A DNA stretch of 33,056 nt from Gammaproteobacteria bacterium (GTDB taxonomy: Bacteria; Pseudomonadota; Gammaproteobacteria; Ga0077554; Ga007554). The notes beneath the pieces are model-generated. The model worked only from the letters and a program-made list of their open reading frames with translations. It did no database searches and was not told the origin of the DNA. The stretch spans positions 1 through 33,056 of the forward strand of contig JACPOZ010000024.1 in assembly GCA_016191235.1 (NCBI GenBank), written 5' to 3'. A program made the translations under genes and the position numbers. This document shows, piece by piece, positions 6,758 through 15,224 of this stretch (position 1 is the stretch's first letter; each line of letters starts with the position of its first letter).

Positions 6758-9583
6758 TTACCCTTGTAGTTTCCAACGCAGCGTAAAGAGGCGTTCGCGC
6801 TGTTGCGTCATGGCTAGTTTTTCATCAATTTCATCCAGCAGGCGATCCTCTTCAGCTTCGATCTTTTTTTTCTCTTCATGGTAGTTGAGCATGGCATTGT
6901 CGCGCTCGCGTTCTATTTGTTTGAGTGCCCGTTGTGCGTCACGTTTTTCCGCGAGTGTGGCCAGTTGGCGGATGGCCTTGCGCTGCTCTTTTATCTCTTG
7001 GTCGAGATGTTTGATGCGGATGTCCAGCGCCAGGCGGCGGTCCTCGGCCCAGCGCTCCAGTTTGTCGGTTTCATCGGTGTAGTAGCGATTCAGATCCTGG
7101 TCGACGCGGGCTTTTACTTGATGCTCCTGTTCGTTGAGCAAGTTGATCAGAGCTGTTTCGTGTTGCAACGTAGTGGCTGTGCCGGTCTGCTGCGCGGGTT
7201 GCAGTAACAGACGATCCACCGTCTCGGTGGGCAGACTCTCGCCGCTGTTGGTAATCGCTGCCAGCAGCAGATGCTCCAGCTGTTGGGTTTGCATGGTGTA
7301 GGTAAGTTTTTCCACGGCCAGTTCGCCAGCGTTACCCACCCGGCTGAGCAGGTCGGAGAATTGGCCATCCTCATGGGGTTGGTAGGTGAACAACAGCTCA
7401 GGGTTGCTGTTTAGCGATTTGAGTTGTGCTACGCACTGATCAATGAGTGTTTTGCCAAAACCATCGTAGGGGCGAAAAAACTGGGCGTCGGTGTCGGCAG
7501 CGTTGCGCCAATCCACGTCATAGGTTTGGCCTTTGTGAGTAACCCGGTTGTGGTTAAACTGGGCCTGCGGCAGCGCCATACGGGCGAGGTGCAGCAACCG
7601 GTCTTGGTACTCGCTCAGCTTCTGTTTGGTTTTTTCGCGGGTGATGTTGAGTCGCTTGATGACAGTGGCATCAAGCTTTTCGAAAAGCGATTTTCGGGTT
7701 TCCTTGGTGCGGGCTTCAATCTCCTCTTTTAGCTCTTCCTGCAGACGATTGAACTCAACCTCTATCTGCTGATCATTCCGGCACTGTTGGTAGATTTCCA
7801 GAATGCGCCGCTCAATATCAACGCCCGACTCGATGGAGCCGAGGATTTCGTCGGAGGCGCCAAACACTCCTTCGAACAGGCTGAATTTTTCACTTAACAG
7901 CTCAAATACCCGTTCGTCGGCACGGTTGCCTTTGTTGATAAAGTTCACCACGACCACATCGTGCTTCTGCCCGTAACGGTGGACACGGCCAATGCGCTGT
8001 TCTACCCGTTGTGGGTTCCAGGGGAGGTCATAATTGATCAATAGTGAGCAGAATTGCAGGTTGATACCCTCTGCCCCCGCTTCAGTACAGATCATGATGG
8101 CGGCATCGTCACGGAATTTGTCTACCAGCGCCGCCTTCATGTCAGCCGTTTTTGAGCCGGAGGTGCGCGAAGAGCCGCGATGGCGCTCTTCCCACTCTTT
8201 GTAGATCTGTTTGGACGTAGGGTCATTATTGCTGCCGTTGAGCATGACGATCTTGTCTTGATAGCCATTGTCAGCGAGCAGGTTGAATAGCCAGGATTGG
8301 GTCCTGACAGATTCGGTGAAAATAACCGCTTTGCGTTGACCGCCCAGGCGTTCGGTCATATCAAAGGCGCGGCCCAATACGCGCAACAGTGCGTCGGCCT
8401 TGGCATTGCGGGAGATGTTGCTGGCCAGGGCCTTGAAGTCTTTGAGCTGGTTGATCTCGCCCTGCAACATTTCGGGATCGATGAGTTCCTGCTCCTCCAT
8501 GTCACTTTCATCCAGTAGGTCATCCAGCGTATCAAAATCTTCCAGTGCGTCAGCCACGGAGAGTTTGTTTTCCAGCCGGGTGATCATGGTTTCCAGGGTG
8601 CCCTGGATGGCGTAGCTGGATGAGGCCAGAATCTTGCGAATGACGAGGGATACCAGATGGCGGGCGCCGCTTTTGATTGCAAGAGTGTCGCCTTGCAGGT
8701 ACTCGGAAAACTGCCGGTAGAGTTCCAGTTCATCGCTGGAGGGGCGAAAATCTTCAGTCATGGAGAAGCGGCGGGTAAAGTTGATACCACCCTCTTCCTG
8801 GACCTGTCGGCGAAGGGTGCGGTGGCAAACCTTGGTAAGTCGCGAGCGCAGCAGCGCAAATTCGGTTTCGTCCAGCTTGGGTTTGCAGTAGCGCGAACGG
8901 AAGGAGTTTAGATCACCAAAAAAATGGGGATCAACGACAGACACCAGGCCATAGAGCTCTTGTAGGTTATTCTGCAAGGGCGTGGCCGAGAGCAGCACCT
9001 TTTTGCGGGTGGTAAGAGCGTCATTGAGTTTTTTAGCTGTTTTGGCCCCCTCTTTTTTGTAGATGTTGCGAAGTTTGTGGGCCTCATCAAACACCACAAG
9101 ATCCCAGGGGATCATGGCAAGCTCCTTGTCCTTGCGTGATGCAAATTCATAGGAGCAGATAACAATCGCTTGCTGATCAAAGGCGATTTCCACGTCGAAC
9201 GGGTTGCCTGCACCGTCTTTTCGGGCTTGGTTGAAGTTTTTGGCTTCGAGGATGTGAGTGGGTAGCGAGAACTTCTCTTCCAGCTCCTGGCTCCACTGTT
9301 TGCGCAGGGTGGCGGGAACGATCAAGAGCAGTTTGCGGCGATGCTCTGCCCACTTTTGGCTAATGACCAGGCTGGCTTCGATGGTTTTCCCCAAGCCTAC
9401 TTCGTCGGCAAGAATGACACCTTGAGAGAGCGGGGACTCCAGTGTAAAGAGCGCCGCCTCAATCTGGTGAGGGTTCATATCCACCTTGGCGCTGGCAATG
9501 GTCTGCGTGAGCGACTCTTCTGCTTTGCCCTCCAGCGATAGCCAATGTGCAAGGTAGGCTGATTGGTAGGGGGTGAAGTTCAA
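6758..9583 (-). CDS. SNF2/RapA-like helicase with C-terminal coiled coil
   Basis: A 941-residue SF2 ATPase of the SNF2/RapA group that probably translocates on double-stranded DNA. Motif I DEVGLGKT at 60-67, motif II DEAH at 166-169, motif III SATPLQNN at 199-206, motif V region CTEAGAEGINLQ at 499-510, and motif VI QRIGRVHRYGQ at 529-539. An acidic insert lies around 348-372. The last 120 residues are highly charged and should form a long coiled coil. The start is a TTG at 9583 overlapping the stop of the upstream gene (TTGA); an AAGGAG lies 8-9 nt upstream, which supports this rare start. It resembles DrmD-type helicases of DISARM and RapA, but no DrmA, DrmB or DrmC is in the window. Likely the motor of the operon's system. 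Confidence 0.88.
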   Translation of the reverse strand: MNFTPYQSAYLAHWLSLEGKAEESLTQTIASAKVDMNPHQIEAALFTLESPLSQGVILADEVGLGKTIEASLVISQKWAEHRRKLLLIVPATLRKQWSQELEEKFSLPTHILEAKNFNQARKDGAGNPFDVEIAFDQQAIVICSYEFASRKDKELAMIPWDLVVFDEAHKLRNIYKKEGAKTAKKLNDALTTRKKVLLSATPLQNNLQELYGLVSVVDPHFFGDLNSFRSRYCKPKLDETEFALLRSRLTKVCHRTLRRQVQEEGGINFTRRFSMTEDFRPSSDELELYRQFSEYLQGDTLAIKSGARHLVSLVIRKILASSSYAIQGTLETMITRLENKLSVADALEDFDTLDDLLDESDMEEQELIDPEMLQGEINQLKDFKALASNISRNAKADALLRVLGRAFDMTERLGGQRKAVIFTESVRTQSWLFNLLADNGYQDKIVMLNGSNNDPTSKQIYKEWEERHRGSSRTSGSKTADMKAALVDKFRDDAAIMICTEAGAEGINLQFCSLLINYDLPWNPQRVEQRIGRVHRYGQKHDVVVVNFINKGNRADERVFELLSEKFSLFEGVFGASDEILGSIESGVDIERRILEIYQQCRNDQQIEVEFNRLQEELKEEIEARTKETRKSLFEKLDATVIKRLNITREKTKQKLSEYQDRLLHLARMALPQAQFNHNRVTHKGQTYDVDWRNAADTDAQFFRPYDGFGKTLIDQCVAQLKSLNSNPELLFTYQPHEDGQFSDLLSRVGNAGELAVEKLTYTMQTQQLEHLLLAAITNSGESLPTETVDRLLLQPAQQTGTATTLQHETALINLLNEQEHQVKARVDQDLNRYYTDETDKLERWAEDRRLALDIRIKHLDQEIKEQRKAIRQLATLAEKRDAQRALKQIERERDNAMLNYHEEKKKIEAEEDRLLDEIDEKLAMTQQRERLFTLRWKLQG

Positions 9584-9768
9584 GGATGGCTCTCCTTGGG
9601 CGTGACATTTAGTGGGCTAAATTTCTGCTCTTTACCCACTTTGTCCAGGAATTCCCCTACCGCTTGACGAACCATCCAGGCAACAGAGAGTCCATTGGCC
9701 TCAGCCAAGGCGAGAAGCTGCTTATGTTGGTCTTGCGAAAGAGAGACAGTGGTTCGAACGGATTTCAT
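9580..9768 (-). CDS. Ribbon-helix-helix (CopG-like) small protein
   Basis: A 62-residue protein, start chosen at the ATG at 9768 because GGTGA lies 5-6 nt upstream and the fold begins there (MKSVRTTVSLSQDQHKQLLA). In-frame ATG 9786 and GTG 9789 are alternatives with poorer ribosome sites. A beta strand (VRTTVSL) followed by two helices is the pattern of ribbon-helix-helix DNA-binding proteins. These are repressors or antitoxins that bind as dimers to inverted repeats. It is the first gene of the operon and its stop overlaps the helicase start, so it may be the operon's own repressor. A fitting inverted repeat lies upstream at 9833-9853. No toxin gene is adjacent. Confidence 0.75.
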   Translation of the reverse strand: MKSVRTTVSLSQDQHKQLLALAEANGLSVAWMVRQAVGEFLDKVGKEQKFSPLNVTPKESHP

Positions 9769-9832
9769 GGTTTCACCGGATTGCATCACCTTGCATCATT
9801 GTACTTCTTTGGAGCCGAACTTCCACCAATTC

Positions 9833-9853
9833 GTGTCACTCAGCGTATGACAC
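9833..9853. promoter_or_regulatory. Inverted repeat, possible operator of the ribbon-helix-helix protein
   Basis: GTGTCA (9833-9838) and TGACAC (9848-9853) are perfect inverted halves around a 9-nt centre, about 65 bp upstream of the first gene of the left operon. Size and place suit a repressor dimer site. That the RHH protein binds here is inference. Confidence 0.4.
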
Positions 9854-10028
9854 CGTTGGTTATCGTTCGGTATCAACGCTAAAGAAAAAACCCTACGAAA
9901 CAGCAATACATTATTTTTTGGTTTTGAAAATTATTGCTGCCGATCAGCGAAAACAATCGGGGGGCGATAGTCGGCGATGGCGCAGGGCTGGTTCAGGTGC
10001 ATTCTTTTGCGAAAAATCTAGCAGCAGG

Positions 10029-10052
10029 CACTTTTATCAAAAGTGGTAAAAT
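10029..10052 (+). promoter_or_regulatory. mnmG promoter with overlapping 17-bp palindrome
   Basis: CACTTTTATCAAAAGTG (10029-10045) is a perfect 7-bp inverted repeat with a 3-nt centre. Its right end overlaps an extended -10 element, TG-G-TAAAAT, at 10044-10052. No good -35 is seen, as is usual for extended -10 promoters. A bound regulator or a hairpin here would affect mnmG, whose ATG is 34 bp downstream. Confidence 0.45.
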
Positions 10053-10085
10053 ATTCAAATTAATCACTACGCTGGAACATCAGCC

Positions 10086-11969
10086 ATGAATCACCAAGAC
10101 ACCTTTGACATCATCGTCGTCGGCGGCGGCCATGCGGGCACCGAGGCGGCCCTGGCCGCCGCGCGCATGGGCATGCGTACCCTGCTGTTGACCCACAACA
10201 TCGAAACCGTGGGCCAGATGAGCTGCAATCCTGCGATTGGCGGCATCGGCAAGGGCCACCTGGTCAAGGAGATCGACGCGCTGGGCGGACTGATGGCGCG
10301 TGCTGCGGACCACGCCGGTATCCAGTTCCGCATCCTCAACGCCAGCAAGGGTCCGGCGGTGCGCGCCACGCGCGCCCAGGCTGACCGCGTCCTCTACAGG
10401 CAGGCGGTGCGCGCGGCGGTCGAACAGCAGGCCAACTTGCGCGTGTTCCAGCAGGCGGTGGATGACCTGATGGTGGAGCATGGACGGGTGACGGGCGTGG
10501 TCACGCAGATGGGCTTGCGCTTTGCGGCGCGTGCGGTGGTGCTGACGGTGGGCACCTTCCTCGGCGGGCGTATCCATATCGGCCTGTCCAACTATGAAGG
10601 CGGGCGCGCCGGCGACCCGCCCGCCAACGCGCTGTCACGGCGGCTGCGTGAGCTGCCGTTCCGTGTCGAGCGCCTCAAGACCGGCACGCCGCCGCGCATC
10701 GACGGGCGCAGCATCGACTACAGCAAACTCGCTGCCCAACCTGGCGATGAACCCGTGCCGGTGTTTTCCTATCTGGGATCGCCTTCCGAACATCCGCGTC
10801 AGGTGCCGTGCCATATCACCGCCACCAACGAACGCACCCACGAGATCATCCACGGCGGGCTGTCCCGTTCGCCGATGTATACCGGCGTGATCGAGGGTAT
10901 CGGCCCGCGCTATTGCCCGTCGGTGGAAGACAAGGTGGTGCGTTTTGCCGATAAGACCTCGCATCAGATCTTTGTCGAACCCGAAGGACTGACCACGCAT
11001 GAGGTCTACCCCAACGGCATCTCCACCAGCCTGCCGTTTGACGTGCAGCATGACCTGGTGCGCTCCATCCGTGGCTTCGAGAACGCGCACATCACGCGCC
11101 CCGGCTACGCCATCGAATACGACTTCTTCGACCCGCGCGACCTCAAGCCCTCGCTTGAGACCAAACACCTCGCCGGGCTGTTCTTCGCCGGGCAGATCAA
11201 CGGCACCACTGGCTATGAAGAAGCCGCGGCGCAGGGCCTGATCGCGGGCCTGAATGCCGCACGGCAGGTGCAGGATCAAGAACCGTGGTGCCCGCGCCGC
11301 AACGAGGCTTATGTCGGCGTGCTGATCGACGACCTGATCACGCGCGGCACCAGCGAGCCGTACCGCATGTTCACCAGCCGCGCCGAATACCGCCTGCTGC
11401 TGCGCGAAGACAATGCCGACCTGCGCCTCACTCCCGCAGGGCGTGAGCTGGGCCTGGTGGACGATGCGCGCTGGCGCGCCTTCGAGGAAAAACGCGAAGC
11501 CATCGAACGCGAAACACTGCGCCTGCAATCCACCTGGATGCGCCCTGAAACGCTGCCGCAAGCCGATGCAGCACGGGTGATAGGCGGGCAGATCGCGCGC
11601 GAATACAGCCTGCTGGACCTGCTGCGCCGCCCGGAAGTAGTCTATGACACCCTGATGACCCTGCCCGGCGCCGGGCCCTCGGTGGTGGACGCCAAAGTGG
11701 CCGAGCAGGTTGAGATCCAAGCCAAGTATTCCGGCTATATCGATCGCCAGCACGACGAGATCGAACGCAGCCGCCGCAATGAAGAGACGACCCTGCCCGA
11801 CGATCTGGATTACGGCACGGTGCCCGGCCTGTCCAACGAAGTGCGCCAGAAATTCACGACACAGCGCCCCGCCACCCTCGGCCAGGCCGCGCGCATCCCC
11901 GGTGTCACACCGGCGGCGGTGTCATTGCTGCTGATGCACCTGAAAAAGCGTTCGGCGAATAGTGGATAA
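10086..11969 (+). CDS. mnmG: tRNA uridine-5-carboxymethylaminomethyl modification enzyme MnmG (GidA)
   Basis: A 627-residue, full-length FAD enzyme that, with MnmE, installs the carboxymethylaminomethyl group on the wobble uridine of certain tRNAs. The FAD-binding Rossmann motif [12 protein letters not shown] is at residues 11-22. Other family signatures are [14 protein letters not shown] near 48-61, RGLRTSRAEYR-like [20 protein letters not shown] near 425, and a C-terminal helical domain with [10 protein letters not shown] that contacts MnmE. In most gammaproteobacteria rsmG, parA and parB follow; here the next gene is a broken, oppositely oriented one, which suggests a rearrangement. Codon use and GC are those of a core gene. 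Confidence 0.98.
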   Translation: MNHQDTFDIIVVGGGHAGTEAALAAARMGMRTLLLTHNIETVGQMSCNPAIGGIGKGHLVKEIDALGGLMARAADHAGIQFRILNASKGPAVRATRAQADRVLYRQAVRAAVEQQANLRVFQQAVDDLMVEHGRVTGVVTQMGLRFAARAVVLTVGTFLGGRIHIGLSNYEGGRAGDPPANALSRRLRELPFRVERLKTGTPPRIDGRSIDYSKLAAQPGDEPVPVFSYLGSPSEHPRQVPCHITATNERTHEIIHGGLSRSPMYTGVIEGIGPRYCPSVEDKVVRFADKTSHQIFVEPEGLTTHEVYPNGISTSLPFDVQHDLVRSIRGFENAHITRPGYAIEYDFFDPRDLKPSLETKHLAGLFFAGQINGTTGYEEAAAQGLIAGLNAARQVQDQEPWCPRRNEAYVGVLIDDLITRGTSEPYRMFTSRAEYRLLLREDNADLRLTPAGRELGLVDDARWRAFEEKREAIERETLRLQSTWMRPETLPQADAARVIGGQIAREYSLLDLLRRPEVVYDTLMTLPGAGPSVVDAKVAEQVEIQAKYSGYIDRQHDEIERSRRNEETTLPDDLDYGTVPGLSNEVRQKFTTQRPATLGQAARIPGVTPAAVSLLLMHLKKRSANSG

Positions 11970-12037
11970 CGATTGAACAATATATGCGTGTTACGCACGT
12001 CCGATGAAAAGATGCGGTCCACGAAAAACACGAAAGG

Positions 12038-12562
12038 CTGGTCTTCGGCGGAGCGGTTTTGGCTCAGTTTGAATTTGCCCTGAACATCCGTGATTTCAAT
12101 TTCGAAGCCCACAATCATGCTCAGTAATTTAGAGCGCCTTTCATCTGCGAGATTGGGTTCTCAAGGGCTTGGCATATGCGATTCATGAGTTTTGGTTAAA
12201 CGGGCAATCAAGGCTGCAAGTTCCGATTCGTCTTCGATGAGCCGTGGTTTGCCATAGAGGTGAACTACCGCGTAGTTCCAGGTTGGGACACCCGGCGAGG
12301 AATACCATGAGGGTGAAACATAGGCGTGCGGACCCTGAAAGACGGCCAGCACTATACGGTCTGCTACCAAGTGTTGCCATTGCGGGTTTGCCCGTGCCAT
12401 ATGGCCAAGCAGTTTGCCGTTTTCAGGCTCAAAGAGGAACGGCAGATGGCTGGCAAAAGGCACGCTATTGGGAGCGGTTACCAGTGTGCCAAAGGGATAA
12501 TCTTTGATCAGCGTGCTGATGTGCTCCGGGTTTGTTTCTTTGAAATGCTCGGGGATGTACAT
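12038..12562 (-). pseudogene. PaiB-like FMN-binding protein, interrupted by a stop codon and truncated
   Basis: The first 133 codons encode the N-terminal half of a PaiB family (FMN-binding negative regulator) protein: MYIPEHFKE start, FASHLPFLFEP, GHMARANPQW, VSPSWYSSPGVPTWNYAVVH. An in-frame TGA follows HMPSP at 12161-12163, where family members usually have tryptophan (PSPW/PTPW). The same frame then continues with clear family sequence, SMIVGFEIEITDVQGKFKLSQ then NRSAEDQ, down to about 12038. After that the match is lost and the sequence turns into a dispersed CTTTCGTGTTTTTCGTGG-type repeat. So the gene has a nonsense mutation and has lost its last 25-30 codons next to the 3' end of mnmG. 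Read-through is possible but unlikely. Confidence 0.8.
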
Positions 12563-12577
12563 GGCCTGTAGGGTTCG

Positions 12578-13087
12578 TTAATCTGTTGTTACAGGTATGC
12601 TGGCATGAGCTTCAACCCAGTGTTTCATGGCATCCGCTTCCCCCTGAACAAGCGGTCTTCCCTGAGTGGCGAGCAGTGCTTGATAGGCGGCAATCACGGT
12701 GTTCTGGCGGTTCCAGGCAGCAACGCTTGTGGCCTCATCAGGAGCGAGTTCAGCCAAGGATGCAAGGGCGTTGTTCACATCTTTCTTTGGTGCGTCAACG
12801 CGCTGCTGGCGAATGTTGCCGTATATGGCGAATACCCAGAAAACGATGTACGGGGTGAAGAGGACGAGGGCGGTGACAATGGTGGGGCTGCTGTTGCCTT
12901 GCTCAAGGAGCGGACGCCCCACGGTCAGCGCCAGAATTAACAGCGAGATCATTACCATGATCATTGCCAGAAAAATTTTCCAGTCCCGGCGTTCGAGAAT
13001 GGCTTTGTCCTGCAAGAGTTTCTCACGTGCGATAGCAATATCAGTGGCCGAGGGTGGGGCGCGCTGGATATCAAATGTAATTTCCAT
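12578..13087 (-). CDS. Hypothetical two-helix membrane protein
   Basis: A 169-residue protein I do not recognise. Two hydrophobic segments, about residues 37-58 and 69-90, lie close together and are flanked by charged regions. The N-terminal 35 residues and the C-terminal 75 residues should face the same side, probably the cytoplasm. The ATG at 13087 has a good GGAGAAG ribosome site. It ends 15 bp before the broken PaiB-like gene and could be co-transcribed with it. No catalytic motif is visible. Confidence 0.65.
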   Translation of the reverse strand: MEITFDIQRAPPSATDIAIAREKLLQDKAILERRDWKIFLAMIMVMISLLILALTVGRPLLEQGNSSPTIVTALVLFTPYIVFWVFAIYGNIRQQRVDAPKKDVNNALASLAELAPDEATSVAAWNRQNTVIAAYQALLATQGRPLVQGEADAMKHWVEAHASIPVTTD

Positions 13088-13188
13088 GCTTTACTTCTCC
13101 GATAGCCGTTTTTAGTCTCTTAACCCGAATGATCTCATAAGTATGGCAAGAACGGCATCAGTGCATCTGATGCCAAGACGCTTGCTTA

Positions 13189-13333
13189 GAACCTGTTCAC
13201 GATCTCGATCAAGGGAAGAGCGAAGCGGAGCATACACGAAGTCTGCCGCTTCACGGCCCCGCATTTTGAGTGCGCCCCAATATATCAAGGGTAACGCCGC
13301 AATGCGCCCTTCAGCGAGATCGTGAACAGGTTC
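13189..13333. mobile_element. MITE-like element with 19-bp terminal inverted repeats and TTA duplication
   Basis: GAACCTGTTCACGATCTCG at 13189-13207 is repeated perfectly in inverse at 13315-13333. The element is flanked on both sides by TTA (13186-13188 and 13334-13336), which looks like a 3-bp target duplication. It is 145 bp with no transposase. A 3-bp TNA duplication fits IS5-family (IS1031-like) insertions, but the parent element is not in the window. It sits just upstream of the metal-efflux operon and may carry or separate regulatory signals. Confidence 0.7.
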
Positions 13334-13419
13334 TTACCCTGCTGCTTTAAAATTCTGTGTATTGTGGTACAGTGTTATGCATCCGTTTTATTTCCAGGCG
13401 TCCAGGTGATACGCATACG

Positions 13420-13854
13420 ATGCTGAGACGCTACAGTAATCTGTTTCTTATTTTCTGGATCGTGGCCATCCAGGCGATGTCCCCATTGGCCCATGCGCAT
13501 GTGGGTGGCGATGACGGCGATGGTCCGGCCGCCGCGATGGGGGCGCATATCCATGTGCTGCCTGTCCACCTGAAAAATGGTGGCGTTGATTATGGCGCCA
13601 GCGCCAGCTCGGATGATGCCTCAGCCATTGACACAGTGCCTGCCGCCGTCGGAATGCCCATCGGTATCGAAGGCGGCCTGGCTGAGGTTCCGCCTTTCAA
13701 GGCCAAGAAGAGTCCACCCGCTGGCGTTCCTCCCTCCATCCCGGAGTTTCCGGCCCCGATTGTGTTGCAACACCTTGTCCTGAGTGACGTTCCTTCGTTC
13801 CAGCCCTGCCCTCACATCTCCCCTTGCGCGCCGCGCGCCCCCCCATTCATTTAA
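13420..13854 (+). CDS. Small exported protein at the head of the metal-efflux operon
   Basis: A 144-residue protein with an N-terminal signal peptide (RRYSNLFLIFWIVAIQAMS, cleavage likely near LAHAH). The mature part begins with a His/Asp-rich stretch (HVGGDDGDG, GAHIHVLPVH) and is rich in Pro and Ala. Start chosen at 13420, with AGGTGA about 10 nt upstream; an in-frame ATG at 13357 would ruin the signal peptide. Position before tolC-like, adaptor and RND genes recalls the small CzcI-type periplasmic proteins of such operons, so a metal-binding or modulating role is plausible but unproven. Confidence 0.7.
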   Translation: MLRRYSNLFLIFWIVAIQAMSPLAHAHVGGDDGDGPAAAMGAHIHVLPVHLKNGGVDYGASASSDDASAIDTVPAAVGMPIGIEGGLAEVPPFKAKKSPPAGVPPSIPEFPAPIVLQHLVLSDVPSFQPCPHISPCAPRAPPFI

Positions 13855-13952
13855 GCCTGCTTTAACCTCTGGCGGGATATCCTGCCGATGGTATGTTGCC
13901 CTTACCTTGCGGGTGTGGCGGCGGTAATTCATTTTATTAATGTGGAGATTTT

Positions 13953-15224
13953 ATGCGATTGATGCCCTTACGGGGTGCGACGTCGTACGTCCTTATCTGG
14001 GGCATGGTGCTTTGGATCTGCCTGACGGGCCATGCCTTGGCGGCGCCTCCTGCCGACGATGCCATCCGTGTGGCGATAGACCCGCGCCTGACGCTACATG
14101 ATGTGATGCAGCAGGCCTTCGAGCGTTACCCGCGCCAGCAGGTGATTGCGCCGCGTGGCGAACAGGTGGATGCGCTGCGCCGCCAGGCGGGCAACCCGCT
14201 GGCAGGCCCCACGGCGTTGGTATTGCGTCACCAGACCGATCAGATCGGCAGCCGGGATGGGCTGACCGAGTGGGAAGGTGGCGTCCAGATGCCGCTGTGG
14301 CTGCTCGGACAGAAGCAGGCGAGAAGGGCGGTCGCCGATCAAGCAGGTATGGGGCTGAAGGCATTGGAGCAAGCCCTGCGGCTGGAGGTGGCCGGGCAGG
14401 TGCGCGAGCGCCTGTGGGATGTGGCCTTGCTGGAAAATGATCTGGCGTTGGCGGAGCAGCAATGGCGCGCCGCGCAGGCGCTGGAGCAGGATGTGCGCAA
14501 GCGCATGGCGGCAGGCGAACTGGCCAGGGTCGATCTGCTGCTGGTGCAGGATGAAACGCTACGCCGCCAGGCGCAATACCTGCGCGCCCACACCGAACTC
14601 AAGCACGCGCTGCACCGTTATGAGGCATTGACGGGCATCGAAGCGTTGCCCGCAGTGCGCAACGAAGCCCCGTCGACGCAAACTGCTGTCACTGGCGATC
14701 ACCCCCTGCTTGCCGACGGCCAGAGCCGCGTGGCGCAAGCCGTCGCCGAGACACAATTGGCCAGGGAGGAGCGGCGCGGCAATCCCCTGCTTACCCTGGG
14801 TGCCCGGCGTGAGCAGTCAACGCTTAGAAGCGCGGGTAGCGACAGCGTCGGCATCGCCCTAACCCTGCCGCTGCACAGCGCGGCTCATGCCGGCCCCCGG
14901 CTGGCAGCCTCGATGGTAGCTCAATCCGAGGCGCAGAGTGTGCGCGATGCGCTCAAGCGCGAGCTGGATCTGGCGCTGGACGAGGCGGAGCACGCCCTGG
15001 CGCTGGCGCGCGCCGGGTTTGATCTGGCCGTCGAGCAAAACCGCCTGGCGCAGGAAAGCCTGCGTCTGATGAAAAAGGCCTTCGCCATCGGCGAGATTGA
15101 TCTGGTGGCTCTGCTGCGCGTACAGACGCTGGCGTTTGCCGCAGAACGCGCCGAACAGCAGCTTGGACTGCAATTACAAAGAGATATCGCGCGCTATAAC
15201 CAGGCCGCTGGAGAAATACCATGA
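13953..15224 (+). CDS. TolC-family outer membrane efflux protein (CusC/CzcC-like)
   Basis: A 423-residue outer membrane channel protein predicted to form the exit duct of the tripartite pump. A signal peptide occupies about the first 31 residues, ending ALA-APP. The rest alternates long amphipathic helices (for example 120-210 and 320-420) with two repeats of the outer-membrane efflux fold; the C-terminal half contains the typical ALARAGFDLAVEQNRLAQES and AFAIGEIDLVALLR segments. Length is normal. Its stop overlaps the start of the adaptor gene (ATGA at 15221-15224). Confidence 0.9.
   Translation: MRLMPLRGATSYVLIWGMVLWICLTGHALAAPPADDAIRVAIDPRLTLHDVMQQAFERYPRQQVIAPRGEQVDALRRQAGNPLAGPTALVLRHQTDQIGSRDGLTEWEGGVQMPLWLLGQKQARRAVADQAGMGLKALEQALRLEVAGQVRERLWDVALLENDLALAEQQWRAAQALEQDVRKRMAAGELARVDLLLVQDETLRRQAQYLRAHTELKHALHRYEALTGIEALPAVRNEAPSTQTAVTGDHPLLADGQSRVAQAVAETQLAREERRGNPLLTLGARREQSTLRSAGSDSVGIALTLPLHSAAHAGPRLAASMVAQSEAQSVRDALKRELDLALDEAEHALALARAGFDLAVEQNRLAQESLRLMKKAFAIGEIDLVALLRVQTLAFAAERAEQQLGLQLQRDIARYNQAAGEIP

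Larger units (their letters stand above)
9769..10085. other. Divergent spacer between the defence-like operon and mnmG
   Basis: No convincing gene. It holds the possible operator at 9833-9853, an 8-bp inverted repeat CAGCAATA/TATTGCTG at 9901-9908 and 9932-9939 around a very AT-rich centre, and the mnmG promoter region at 10029-10052. A TTGATA on the minus strand near 9870-9880 could be a -35 for the left operon, but no clear -10 follows. Confidence 0.5.

Noticed and set aside
1-9583. Naming the left operon DISARM
   Set aside because: Only a SNF2 helicase and a methylase are shared in kind; DrmA, DrmB and DrmC are not seen, and the methylase is of the type III Mod form followed by Res.
9854-10085. 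Possible replication origin beside mnmG (gidA), with AT-rich DNA
   Set aside because: No cluster of TTATCCACA-type DnaA boxes is seen, and dnaA, rpmH, rsmG and parAB are absent from the neighbourhood.
12161-12163. Selenocysteine or programmed read-through at the PaiB-like TGA
   Set aside because: Family members have Trp here, there is no visible downstream selenocysteine element, and the 3' end of the gene is missing as well, so decay is the simpler view.
13143-13325. Small 60-codon plus-strand frame upstream of the metal operon
   Set aside because: It runs through the MITE-like element, ends within its right arm, and has no convincing ribosome site.
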